Shown: positions 1 to 8,089 of the stretch, piece by piece
Layout: every line of letters begins with the position of its first letter
Numbering within the stretch: position 1 is the stretch's first letter
Assembly (NCBI GenBank): GCA_900290315.1
Contig: OKRF01000519.1
Coordinates: 1,483 to 14,167, forward strand
Source of the DNA: Candidatus Sulfopaludibacter sp. SbA3
Lineage (GTDB): Bacteria; Acidobacteriota; Terriglobia; Bryobacterales; Bryobacteraceae
Length of the DNA stretch: 12,685 nucleotides
Reading direction: 5' to 3'
Made by a program: the position numbers and the translations under genes
The notes under the pieces: model-generated
Told to the model about the DNA's origin: nothing
What the model saw: only the letters and a program-made list of their open reading frames with translations
Database searches by the model: none

Positions 1-2
1 TT

Positions 3-392
3 GGCGGCAGCGGAGCCAAAGCCGCAACGTTTAACGGCGACGTCAATGTCACCGGCAGCCTCTCCAAGGGCGGAGGATCGTTCCAGATCGATCATCCGCT
101 GGATCCCGCCAACAAATATCTGTATCACTCGTTCGTCGAGTCTCCCGACATGATGAATATTTATAACGGCATCGCGACGCTGAGGCCGGATGGTTCGGCG
201 GAGGTGCAGATGCCGGACTGGTTCGAGGCGCTCAATCGGGACTTCCGATATCAGTTGACCTCCATCGGCGCACCCGGTCCGAACCTCTACATCGCCAGGA
301 AGGTGCAGAACAACCGCTTCGCCATTGCCGGCGGCAAACCCAGACAGGAGGTCTCGTGGCAGGTCACCGGCATCCGGCCAGCAAGTCGGTGA
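3..392 (+). CDS. C-terminal part of a surface/fibre-like protein, 5' end outside the window, apparently truncated
   Basis: The reading frame is open from the window edge and ends at TGA 390-392, giving about 129 residues. It contains the blocks GDVNVTGSLSKGGGSF, IDHPLDPANKYLYHSFVESP, DWFEALNRDFRYQLT and VSWQVTGIR. I recognise these as a conserved C-terminal module of long repetitive extracellular or tail-fibre-like proteins common in Acidobacteriota and other soil bacteria. The function is not established, and assembly on the outer surface is only inferred. Family members normally continue well past 'VTGIR', whereas this one stops after PASR. The other frame across 377-436 reads ASKSVIYANHPELLKRRSR and then TAG. 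That looks like a natural C-terminus of this family, so a frameshift or small deletion near 375-390 is likely. The gene converges on the DUF1552 gene. Confidence 0.75.
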   Translation, partial: GGSGAKAATFNGDVNVTGSLSKGGGSFQIDHPLDPANKYLYHSFVESPDMMNIYNGIATLRPDGSAEVQMPDWFEALNRDFRYQLTSIGAPGPNLYIARKVQNNRFAIAGGKPRQEVSWQVTGIRPASR

Positions 393-449
393 TCTACGCC
401 AACCACCCTGAGTTACTGAAACGGCGCAGCCGCTAGTCGCGTTGGAGTC

Positions 450-476
450 GGTAACGCCGGCGATCTTGTCGCCGGT
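450..476. repeat. Palindromic dispersed repeat, copy A
   Basis: This 27-base element has a 7-bp perfect stem (CCGGCGA at 457-463, TCGCCGG at 469-475) around the loop TCTTG, and begins GGTAACG. A second copy lies at 8959-8985 and differs at three positions. Two of these differences form a compensatory base-pair change. It sits in the gap between two convergent genes. It resembles REP-like intergenic palindromes, but that class is inferred from structure only. Confidence 0.7.
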
Positions 477-504
477 ACGGCAAGCGAAGCGCGCCGCACA
501 CCAC

Positions 505-529
505 CAGGGCCCCAGTTTTTTCGGCCCTG
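505..529. terminator. Hairpin between convergent genes, possible bidirectional terminator
   Basis: CAGGGCC (505-511) and GGCCCTG (523-529) form a perfect 7-bp stem around an 11-base loop that contains six T on the plus strand. It lies 11 bases past the stop codon of the DUF1552 gene and downstream of the leftmost gene, where a shared terminator would be expected. Neither strand has a clear T-run after the stem, so intrinsic termination is uncertain. Confidence 0.4.
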
Positions 530-540
530 TCTCCCAGCTT

Positions 541-1872
541 CTACAGCCGTTCCAGCCGCGTGTCGGAGTCGCCGAACCGCTCCTGCTTGATCCCCATCCG
601 ATCCATGATCGAAAGGAACAAGCTGCACATCTTCCGCTTCTCGTCCGCCTCGTCCACGTAATTCAGCGACCGTCCCGTCTCCAGCGTGCCGCTCAATCCG
701 CCGGCCAGCACCAGAGGCAATCGCCGATTGTCGTGCTTCCGCCCGGCCCACATGTTGGAAAGGAACATCAGGCACGAGTGGTCCAGCACCGTGCCATCGC
801 CCTCCGGCATGCTATCCAACCTGGTCGCCAGGTACGCCAGTTGACTCAAATGGAACCGCGCGATCCGCTCGTACCCCGCCGAGAGATTATCGTGCGACGC
901 CGCATGATGCCCGTCGCGCACTTCCAGGAACGGATAGTACAGCGCCGAAAGATCGCGCGCCAGCAGCAGCGAGGCCACGCGAGTCCGGTCCGTCTGGAAA
1001 GCGATGGCGATGATATCGCACATCAGGCGCGTGTGATCGCGCAGATCCTCCGGCAGGCCATTCGCCGGCCGCTCCATGGTAAACGCCGGGCGGTTCTTCC
1101 CCTTCGCCGCATCGTCCGCCTGATCCTTGCTCTTGCGCATGCCATCCACGCGCTTCTCCACTTCGCGCACACTGGTCAGGTATTCGTCCAACTTGGTCTT
1201 GTCGCTGGAACTGATCTTGCGGCTGAGCGCCTCCGCCCGATCCTTCACTCGGTCCAGAATGCTCATGTTGCGCAGACTGCCGCGATTCTCAAACAGATTG
1301 TCGAATGCCAGCGACGGATACACTTCCACGGGCACCGGCGAATCGGGAGTCTGCCACGAGATGTGCGAACTGTAGGCCATCGAAAAGTTGGTCTCGTGGA
1401 AACCCGTCATGGGCTGCTCGCAGGCCAGCACGATGCTCGCCTGCGGCGTATCCTGACCCACCACGTTGGCGATGGTCTGATCCACCGAGACGCCGGCCTT
1501 AATGATGGTCCCTTTTTGGATGTGCGCCCCGGAGAGCAAACTCCCCGTCTGCGCCGGATGGATGCCCTGACCCGTCGCCGCCTTATTGAACAGACCATCG
1601 ATCACGTTGATCTTGCTCTTCAGCGGCTCCAGCACCGAGAGGGTCTTGCTGAGTTTCATGCCGGCGCCCGAGCCTTCGGCGCTCCAATGCTCCTCGTTGA
1701 TGCCGTTCCCCATGAACAGCACTGCGAAGCGCTTCGGAAAGGCGGCCGGCGAGGTGGTATCGGCGAATGCGGGCAAGCTGGGGAGCCACGGCAGCGCCAT
1801 GGTGACTCCGGCGCCGCGGAGCACGGCGCGGCGGGAAATGCGGCGGGGCGAGTTGCCAGTTGGTTCGGACAT
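541..1872 (-). CDS. DUF1552 family protein, Tat-exported
   Basis: The product has 443 residues and matches the DUF1552 family known from Planctomycetota, Verrucomicrobiota and Acidobacteriota. Typical stretches include RFAVLFMGNGINEEHW near the N-terminus, then LSGAHIQKGT, VSVDQTIAN, PASIVLACEQ-like text and the final LFLSIMDRMGIKQERFGDSDT. The biochemical role of the family is unknown. Residues 10-36 form a Tat signal (SRRAVL twin arginine, then a hydrophobic stretch ending PAFA), so a folded protein is probably exported. I prefer ATG at 1872 because AAAGGTGAT sits just upstream; a GTG three codons earlier (1881) would bury that site. The gene begins one base after the stop of the DUF1592-family gene, so the two are surely co-transcribed and probably translationally coupled. 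These families commonly occur as neighbours, suggesting they act on the same substrate or complex. Confidence 0.9.
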   Translation of the reverse strand: MSEPTGNSPRRISRRAVLRGAGVTMALPWLPSLPAFADTTSPAAFPKRFAVLFMGNGINEEHWSAEGSGAGMKLSKTLSVLEPLKSKINVIDGLFNKAATGQGIHPAQTGSLLSGAHIQKGTIIKAGVSVDQTIANVVGQDTPQASIVLACEQPMTGFHETNFSMAYSSHISWQTPDSPVPVEVYPSLAFDNLFENRGSLRNMSILDRVKDRAEALSRKISSSDKTKLDEYLTSVREVEKRVDGMRKSKDQADDAAKGKNRPAFTMERPANGLPEDLRDHTRLMCDIIAIAFQTDRTRVASLLLARDLSALYYPFLEVRDGHHAASHDNLSAGYERIARFHLSQLAYLATRLDSMPEGDGTVLDHSCLMFLSNMWAGRKHDNRRLPLVLAGGLSGTLETGRSLNYVDEADEKRKMCSLFLSIMDRMGIKQERFGDSDTRLERL

Positions 1873-1873
1873 T

Positions 1874-4800
1874 TTAATCACCTTTCCTGGTCTGGGTCTG
1901 GGGGTCTGTATTTCGTTTGTTCAGAAACTGTGGGCTGGTCACAATGGTCTCCACCAGCGAGGAAAACGGATAGCCATTGGCCGCCAGCCTGGTCTGCATC
2001 TTCTCCACAGTCAGTTCATCGGAGAGCTGCAGAGAGCGATTCAGCGCGTAAGACAGAAGCTTCCGGCTGAGATTATCCAGATAGTCATTTTGGCGATGCT
2101 CGCGGATGTAAGCCAGCACGCCCTCATAGCCGGCACCCTGGATGCCGCCCGGGAAGACTGCGTTAGTGTCGACGGGCCTGCCGGCAAGGTCTTTGGTCCT
2201 TGCTTCACCCACCGGTCCGTACCCTTCCAGCGCCAGGCCAAACGTATCGAACCGCGCATGGCACGACGCGCACACCGGATTCTCACGATGCTTGGCCAGC
2301 ATGTCGCGCAACGGCAATTCCGATTTGGCTTCATCGTTCGGCAGCTCGGGCACCACCGGGGGCGGAGGCGGGATCACCTCACCCAGAACGCGGCGCACCA
2401 CCCAGTACCCGCGCTTCACCGGACTGGTCCGCAGACCAGGCGCGTTCTGCGTGAGAAAGACAGCCATGGGCAGCAGACCGCCGCGCTGATAACGGCCGGC
2501 ATCGTCCACGCGAACCCAGCTATCCGCACTGCCCTTCACATCGGGTATGCCGTAATGCCTGGCCAACACGGGGTTCACAAACGTGTAGTCGCCGTAAAGC
2601 AGGTCGAGCACTGACCGGTTGTTGTGGATCACGTCTCCGAGGAACCGGATCGGCTCCTGGAACATGGCCTCGCGCAGTTCGTTGGTGAACATCGGGAAGC
2701 GATCGCGATCTACGGCATTGTGCGTTTCGAAACGGCGGAAATCCAGCCAGTTGCCGCCGAATTCGGTGGCCAGTCCGAGTGCGCGCTCATCCTTCAGCAT
2801 GCGGCGAGTCTGCACCAGCAGCACATCCGTATTATGCAAGTCGCCCGAGGCGGCATGCGCCAGCAACTCTGCGTCCGGCATGCTGGACCAAAGGAAATAG
2901 CTGAGCCTGCTCGCCAGAGCGAATCCAGAGAGCGGATGCACACCCGGAACTCCCGCATCCAAAAGATCCACGCGATAGCAGAAATCCGGCGACATCAGCA
3001 CGCTGACAATGGAATCGCGGATGGCGTCTTCGTGCGTCAGCCCATCCTTCTCGCGAAGCTTGTGGTAGTAGGCCAGAATGTCGTCGCGCTCCGCCTTCGT
3101 GAGCGGTCTGCGGTAAGCGCGCGCTGCGAACTTCAGCAGTGCCTCCAGGTGCAGTGGCTCCGCTTCCATCCGCATACGCTCCATGCGGCGGATGGTGTCG
3201 TTGACGCGCTGGAAGTGAACGCGAATCGCTTCCTTCGCCACCGGATTATTGTTCGGGTTCGCGTCCACCTTGGCGAGATAAGCGTCACGCAATCCGAAAA
3301 TGACCGACGAGTCGTTCACCGCTTTGTCCGCGGGACGCGCCCGGCCGGACTCCGCGCCCTTGCCATCCACCTCGCCGCTCTGGTTGAAGTAGAACTGGTC
3401 CCACGTGCGGGCTGTGTGATCGGCAATGAAGTCGAACTCATCCCACAGGCGGTTCAACGCCTTCTGCCCTTTCTCGTCGAGAATCAGCTCCATCAGCGGC
3501 GTATCGTCGCGCCAATACCCCATCACGTTGTGGTAACCCGCGCTCAACAGACGGCCCTTGTCTTCGGAATCGTCCGGGAAGTAGCGGCCCCTCTCCTTGA
3601 CGTAGAAGGTGTCCGGAAAAACCGAAGCGAAGCGCGCGAAAGAGGCTTCATAGCGGGTGCGTTCAGCCGCGGGAACCACCAGGTCCGGATCGCCGGCCCG
3701 AGCCTTCGCGGTGACCGCGGCCCAGTGCGGCCCGGCTTCCTGGTGCAGGCCTGGAAAGCGCGGGATGACCGGGACAGGGGGAGCCGGTTCGCCTTCGTTG
3801 AGCAGCACCTTGGGGTCGAACTCCCTGCGATGCGAGTTGAACTGGACATACTTCCAGTCCATCAGCGGCTGCGATCCCGCTGGCAGCCCGCGCACGATCG
3901 GAGCGGCAAACTGCATCGCCGTATGATTGCGAACCTTCACCACGAAATCGCGCATCTCCACGCATTTTCCGCGCACTGCATCGGGCTGATTCGCGCCCGG
4001 AGCCGGCAGCGCCCGCCACATCGCCTGCAGCTTGGCGATCGGTCCCACTTCTTCCTTCGCCGCCTCGGGAGTTTCGCCGATCAGCTTCCAGATCACCGGC
4101 AGATACTTCGCGCTCACCTTCCCATCCGCCGCCGTACTGGCCAGCGTAGCGCCCGGCTTGCCGAGAGCGGCCCGATACTTGTAGCTCCACGCCGCCTGGA
4201 AGTAATCGGCATAGTCGGTGGGTTGCCGTTCGTAGAAGCTCACGATCCGCTGGATGGCATACTTGTCGCGATCCGTTTCCACCAGCATGGGATGCGGCGC
4301 AAAGTCGAACCCGTCTGGCGTGAGCACCATGTCGTCGCCCACTTCGCGCGCGGCCTGCAGATACTTATTCAGCAGCGCGGGCGACATGGTCAACGACTCG
4401 CCCGAATTGTCGAAGCCCTCCGGATTGGCCGGATCCACCGGAAACTCGCGCGTCGGCCGGATGTCCACGCCGGTGAGGTCTCGAATCGTGTAATTGTATT
4501 CCGCGTTGCTCAGCCGCCGCGCCAGCACCAGTCCCGGATCGCCGGCGTTCCTGCGCGCTTCGTTCGTGCGCATCGCCTTGATCCAGTCGATCACCTGCTG
4601 GCGGCCTTCGGCGGGTGGCTGCGGCAACGGCGCTGGAGGCATCTGCTTCGCCGTCAGCTTTTCCATCACCAACGCCCACCGGGCATGGTCGCGGACCACC
4701 GAATCCATGGTCGTGTAGCTCTTCAGATCGAGTTGCGCGGCCGGCGTTGCACCACTGTGGCAGCCAATGCAATACCGCGTGACAAAGGGGCGCACCGTTT

Positions 4801-4888
4801 GCGTGAATTGTTGATCCAGCGGGGAATTGGCGGCGGACGCGACCCGCACCGCGGCAACTGCCATAACGAAGAATCGGGCCCACAGCAT
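1874..4888 (-). CDS. Secreted DUF1587/DUF1595/DUF1592/DUF1588/DUF1585 protein with two CxxCH haem motifs
   Basis: This 1004-residue protein has the domain order of planctomycete-type large cytochrome-like proteins. A Sec signal peptide covers residues 1-20. An N-terminal cytochrome c-like domain has CIGCH (40-44) and a possible distal Met in KQMPP (Met83). A DUF1587 segment (about 122-185) contains LSNAEYNYTIRDLTG. DUF1595 follows at about 585-645 (FAARAYRRPLTKAERDDI), then DUF1592 at about 650-775 (LSYFLWSSMPDAELL). DUF1588 spans about 785-885 and contains CASCH (873-877), and DUF1585 is at the C-terminus (SRKLLSYALNRSL). Two CxxCH motifs imply covalent haem attachment after export and electron transfer in the periplasm. 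Some relatives have been linked to polymer or sulfatide degradation only by genome context, so the substrate is unknown. The start is supported by a promoter directly upstream and by the signal peptide. No Shine-Dalgarno precedes it. Confidence 0.92.
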   Translation of the reverse strand: MLWARFFVMAVAAVRVASAANSPLDQQFTQTVRPFVTRYCIGCHSGATPAAQLDLKSYTTMDSVVRDHARWALVMEKLTAKQMPPAPLPQPPAEGRQQVIDWIKAMRTNEARRNAGDPGLVLARRLSNAEYNYTIRDLTGVDIRPTREFPVDPANPEGFDNSGESLTMSPALLNKYLQAAREVGDDMVLTPDGFDFAPHPMLVETDRDKYAIQRIVSFYERQPTDYADYFQAAWSYKYRAALGKPGATLASTAADGKVSAKYLPVIWKLIGETPEAAKEEVGPIAKLQAMWRALPAPGANQPDAVRGKCVEMRDFVVKVRNHTAMQFAAPIVRGLPAGSQPLMDWKYVQFNSHRREFDPKVLLNEGEPAPPVPVIPRFPGLHQEAGPHWAAVTAKARAGDPDLVVPAAERTRYEASFARFASVFPDTFYVKERGRYFPDDSEDKGRLLSAGYHNVMGYWRDDTPLMELILDEKGQKALNRLWDEFDFIADHTARTWDQFYFNQSGEVDGKGAESGRARPADKAVNDSSVIFGLRDAYLAKVDANPNNNPVAKEAIRVHFQRVNDTIRRMERMRMEAEPLHLEALLKFAARAYRRPLTKAERDDILAYYHKLREKDGLTHEDAIRDSIVSVLMSPDFCYRVDLLDAGVPGVHPLSGFALASRLSYFLWSSMPDAELLAHAASGDLHNTDVLLVQTRRMLKDERALGLATEFGGNWLDFRRFETHNAVDRDRFPMFTNELREAMFQEPIRFLGDVIHNNRSVLDLLYGDYTFVNPVLARHYGIPDVKGSADSWVRVDDAGRYQRGGLLPMAVFLTQNAPGLRTSPVKRGYWVVRRVLGEVIPPPPPVVPELPNDEAKSELPLRDMLAKHRENPVCASCHARFDTFGLALEGYGPVGEARTKDLAGRPVDTNAVFPGGIQGAGYEGVLAYIREHRQNDYLDNLSRKLLSYALNRSLQLSDELTVEKMQTRLAANGYPFSSLVETIVTSPQFLNKRNTDPQTQTRKGD
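1877..1885 (-). promoter_or_regulatory. Shine-Dalgarno site that decides the DUF1552 start
   Basis: On the minus strand AAAGGTGAT is followed by four bases (TAAA) and then ATG at 1872. The site lies over the last codons of the upstream DUF1592-family gene, whose stop codon TAA (1876-1874) falls between the site and the ATG. This supports ATG 1872 over the in-frame GTG at 1881, and suggests coupling by ribosomes finishing the upstream gene. Confidence 0.65.
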
Positions 4889-4899
4889 CGTTTGTGTTG

Positions 4900-4928
4900 A
4901 TTATACAGGGCCTTCACACCGCCCGCAA
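4900..4928 (-). promoter_or_regulatory. Sigma-70-type promoter of the DUF1592/DUF1552 operon, predicted near-leaderless
   Basis: On the minus strand TTGCGG (4928-4923), a 17-base spacer and TATAAT (4905-4900) match the housekeeping promoter layout. The perfect -10 box ends 11 bases before the ATG at 4888. Transcription would therefore start about 4-6 bases before the start codon, leaving no room for a Shine-Dalgarno site, and none is visible. Confidence 0.7.
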
Positions 4929-5061
4929 TGCGCCCGATATAAGGGCAGACCATGAACGGGATGATCGCGTTTGGGTGCCCCAGTCTGGGCCGCTGCGAGC
5001 GCTTTTGGAGAGCCATCACGGCGTCACCATCGAAGACCCGTCCCGCCATCTGGAGAATTCG

Positions 5062-5091
5062 GCGGATCCGGCGGTACACCAATGGATCCGC
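5062..5091. repeat. 8-bp inverted repeat in the 249-base gap after the kinase/TPR gene
   Basis: GCGGATCC (5062-5069) and GGATCCGC (5084-5091) are perfect inverted repeats around 14 bases. They lie about 47 bases past the stop of the kinase/TPR gene, on its downstream side, so they could end its transcript. There is no T-run on the minus strand after the stem. Nothing else is recognisable in 4929-5137 apart from the operon promoter next to the DUF1592-family gene. Confidence 0.3.
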
Positions 5092-5137
5092 TGTCCTCGA
5101 TGCCATTTCCAGCCGCCGCGCCAGTATACGCGATCGG

Positions 5138-6793
5138 CTAATGCACCCGGCCCGCCTCCACATCGCGCAGCAGAGCCTCTCCCAGTTCCATCGAGCGTTT
5201 GTGCAATGCAATCGTACCGGGATTCTTCAGCGCGCGCCAAAGCGATAGAGCGCGCTCTACCGCCGCCCCTGCGCGCTCCCCGTCTCCCAGCGTGCGCTGC
5301 ACCGAGGCGAGGACGAAATAGGCGTTGGCGAGGTATCCCCGCGGATTGTCTCCGGGGAACGCCGCCGAATACCGCTCGCCACGACTCACCGCGCGGTTGG
5401 CGTAATCGAGAGCCGTGCCGCGATCACCCTGCGCGGCGTAGAGCTCCGCCAGCCCCTCCTCGGCGGCGATAGCCTGGGCGATGCCAAACGGCTCGTTCGG
5501 CTTGGCGTTGATCATCCCTTCCAGATCCGCGAGGGCCAGCCGGAAGCATTCGGCGGCAGCAATCGGCTGACCGAGCATCCTCATCCGAGTGCCGGCGTAC
5601 TGCCGCGCCAGCGCTACCTGAATCGCAATCGAGGTGGAATTTGGATTCGCTTTGGCAATCGGATCCAGAATGGCCAGCGCTTCCTGAAGGCTCTTCAGAG
5701 AATCCGCCGCGCCGCCCGGCCCCGGCTCCACCATTCCCAGGCGCGCCAGGCTCATCGCCAGGTCGTATCGCGCGGTCTGGTCAGCCGGATCGGCCGCTAC
5801 CATCCGGCGCGCCATCGCTATGGCCTTCTCGCAGTATGTTCTGGCCTCTGCGGAGTGGCCCAGATTGGCAGACCACGGGATCCCAAGGAGCGTGGCATAA
5901 TTCCCGTACACTACCAACAGGTTCCGTTGGATGTTTACGTTGTTGGGTTCCGCCTGCAATACTTGTTCGCGGATCCGGACAGACCGCTCGAAGTACTCCA
6001 TCGAAGCCGCCAGATCTCCGGCATCCTTTGACGATGACGCCGCACCCGCCAGCGCCGCCCCGAGTTCCTGTTGCAGATCGAGATTGCCGGGAAACCGCGA
6101 GGTCAGCTCCGTCACAATCGCCAGTTGACGATTGGCGTGCTCCAGGGCCGCTGTCGTGTTGGTGCTTTGCAGCGCCTTACTCAATTCGCCGTGCAGCACC
6201 GCTTCCTGGCTTACGCCTTCTATGGTGGGCCGGAGTGCGGCTAGTTTATGGGCGATCGGCAGAAGCTTCGAATAAACAGCGATTCCCTCCTGGCGCTGGA
6301 AATGGCGAACCGTCAGATCGGCCAGTCCCGCCTCTACTTCGATCCAGCGGAGCAGCACTTCCGGATCGTTCCGGCTTCTCTCGTACAGCGGAGCCAGCAG
6401 CGCTTCGGCCTTCCGATAGCTTTTGAGAGCGTCCTCGAAATCCCCCAGGCTGGGTTGGTTGGGCGCTCCTTGCACGCCTGCAATCTTGAAGTATGCAAGG
6501 CTCAGAACTAGGCGCGTGCGATCGTCCAGGCCGGATTCTCTCTCGATCGTCTCCAGATAATCCAGCGTCGTCTTTACCAGTTCCCGGCGCGCTTCGGTCG
6601 CCCCTGGAAGTTTGGCAATAGAGTCGTGAATGTCGAACAAAGTCTTGTTGGCCAGCCTCAGAAGTTGTGTCAGCCTCTGTTCGGCGCGCGCCCGTTCGCG
6701 AACCGCTTCGTCGCGCTGCTGGCTGGCGGTCACGCGCTCTGTGGATTCCGCGGCGCGCGCTGTTTCGGCAATTGACCGCTCGCGCTCGGCCAC
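5138..6793 (-). pseudogene. TPR-rich C-terminal half of the Ser/Thr kinase, out of frame with its kinase half
   Basis: This open frame encodes up to 551 residues, opening at a GTG inside the 47-bp repeat. It starts with a charged coiled-coil-like stretch (AETARAAESTERV and following), then a region rich in helical TPR-like units. Examples are DALKSYRKAEALLAPLYER, SMEYFERSVRIREQVLQAEP, AEARTYCEKAIAMARRMVAADP and SLQEALAILDPIAKANP. Such regions usually bind proteins or peptides. In related kinases they follow the membrane helix and would lie outside the cytoplasm. No good ribosome-binding site precedes the GTG, so independent translation is doubtful. Deleting one copy of the 47-bp repeat joins this frame exactly to the upstream kinase, giving 959 residues from 8064 to 5138. 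I read it as the detached C-terminal part of that gene. Confidence 0.85.
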
Positions 6794-8064
6794 GTTCTTC
6801 TGGGCTTCGGCGCCACGCCGGGCCAGTTCCGCTCGGCCACGTTCTTCTGGGCTTCGGCGCCACGCCGGGCCAGTTCCGCCTGCCGCGATTGAGAGATCGA
6901 CACCATCAGTCCCGTCACCAGGCTGGCGAATACCACCGCGACCCCGGCCATCTCGAAACGGTTCCGCTGCAGGAACTTTGTGGTGCGGTACCTGAACGAA
7001 TCCTGCCGCGCTACCACCGGCCTGCCACTCAAATGCCGGCGAATGTCCTCGGTTAACTGGTCCACCGATTGATAGCGGCGCTCCGGCTCCTTGCGCATTG
7101 CCATCCGCACGATATTATCCAGATCGCGGTCCAGGTGGGGAGCGAGAAGGCTAGGCCTCGGCGCCTCCGTATCGCAAACGGCGTGCTCCACTGCTAACGG
7201 TGTGAGAGCGGCAATCTTCTGTGCGCGCTGGCCGGTGAGCAGTTCATAAAACACCGCGCCCAGGGAGTACACGTCACTGGCAGTGGTAACCGGAAGTCCG
7301 CGAACCTGTTCCGGGCTGGCGTATTCCGGCGTGAACGGCCGCGTCAGCGCCGTGGCCGTCAACCCTGCGCCGGGAGTCAGAATCTTAGCCACACCGAAAT
7401 CCAGCAGCTTGGGAGAACCATCGGGTGTCACCAGGATATTGGCGGGCTTGAGGTCGCGGTGAACCACCAGGTTGCAATGGGCGTATGCCACCGCTTCGCA
7501 GATCTGCAGGAACAGCCGGCACCGTTGCCGGATCCCCGGCTTCCGTTCGCGGCAATAATCGTCCAGCGGCTGTCCCTTGACGTATTCCATCACGAAGAAG
7601 GGACTGCCTCCGGGCACCGTTCCGGCGTCCAACAGGCGGGCAATATTCGGATGGTCCAGATTGGCCAGAATCTGGCGCTCGTGGCGGAACCGCTCCAGAA
7701 CATCCTGTGTGTCCATCCCTGGCCGGACCAGCTTGATTGCCACTTGTTTTTGGTATTGGTCGTCGTCGCGGATCGCCAGGTACACCGTGCCCATGCCGCC
7801 GTGCCCGATCTCACCCGTGACCCGGTAAGCTCCGATCCGCGCCCCTACCAGCCCTTCCAGCCCCACCAGCGCCTGCGCCTCATTCTCGATCACCTCGACG
7901 ATCTCATCGGCGCTGCTATCCGCCCGAAGCAGCGATTCCACCTCCTCGCGCAGCACGCAATCTCCGGCGCAGACCGAATCCAGAAACCCGGAGCGCTCCG
8001 CCTCTGGCAGTTCCGCTGCCGCGAGAAAAACCTCCTCGGCCCTTTCATGATTCTGCGCGCTCAT
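6730..8064 (-). CDS. Membrane-anchored Hanks-type Ser/Thr protein kinase, truncated by frameshift
   Basis: The open frame gives 444 residues. The N-terminal 75 residues resemble the helical leader common in acidobacterial kinases. The kinase domain (about 80-345) is complete. It has the glycine loop GHGGMG (87-92), the VAIK lysine (Lys111), the catalytic loop HRDLKPAN with Asp204, DFG with Asp222, and an activation segment ending in PEYASPE. A single membrane helix spans about 372-389. From residue 413 the true coiled-coil sequence is replaced by a frameshifted tail (NWPGVAPKPRR onward) that stops at 6730, because of the 47-bp duplication. The predicted product is an active kinase with a membrane anchor but without its TPR region. 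The gene follows the sigma factor gene on the same strand after 166 bases, which suggests the sigma factor or its promoters as targets. GGGAAG about 8 bases before the ATG is a possible ribosome-binding site. Confidence 0.93.
   Translation of the reverse strand: MSAQNHERAEEVFLAAAELPEAERSGFLDSVCAGDCVLREEVESLLRADSSADEIVEVIENEAQALVGLEGLVGARIGAYRVTGEIGHGGMGTVYLAIRDDDQYQKQVAIKLVRPGMDTQDVLERFRHERQILANLDHPNIARLLDAGTVPGGSPFFVMEYVKGQPLDDYCRERKPGIRQRCRLFLQICEAVAYAHCNLVVHRDLKPANILVTPDGSPKLLDFGVAKILTPGAGLTATALTRPFTPEYASPEQVRGLPVTTASDVYSLGAVFYELLTGQRAQKIAALTPLAVEHAVCDTEAPRPSLLAPHLDRDLDNIVRMAMRKEPERRYQSVDQLTEDIRRHLSGRPVVARQDSFRYRTTKFLQRNRFEMAGVAVVFASLVTGLMVSISQSRQAELARRGAEAQKNVAERNWPGVAPKPRRTWPSASGQLPKQRAPRNPQSA
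6783..6879. repeat. Perfect 47-bp tandem duplication that shifts the reading frame of the kinase gene
   Basis: Two identical 47-base copies occupy 6784-6830 and 6831-6877. Period-47 identity runs over the whole of 6783-6879. Because 47 is not a multiple of three, the second copy throws the gene out of frame. On the minus strand each copy encodes ELARRGAEAQKNVAER in its proper frame, just after the transmembrane helix. The lack of any mismatch suggests a recent event, or a read/assembly artefact. Confidence 0.97.
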
Positions 8065-8089
8065 ACCTCAAACTTCCCTAGCCCCGTGG

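Noticed and set aside
442..4900. Very long plus-strand open frames (442-2070, 1586-2614 and 2624-4900) opposite the DUF1552 and DUF1592-family genes
   Set aside because: They are antisense to genes with clear domains, signal sequences, a promoter and a ribosome-binding site. Their translations are Arg/His/Gln-rich with no recognisable domain, as expected for the complement of GC-rich genes.
4723..5211. Minus-strand 162-residue open frame covering the gap between the kinase/TPR and DUF1592-family genes
   Set aside because: Both ends run through confirmed genes in other frames, there is no ribosome-binding site before any internal ATG, and the promoter of the next gene lies within it. The middle part has no domain I recognise.
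4952..5248. Plus-strand open frame in the same gap with Arg-Ile repeats
   Set aside because: It has low complexity and no recognisable domain, and it overlaps the antisense of the kinase/TPR gene end.
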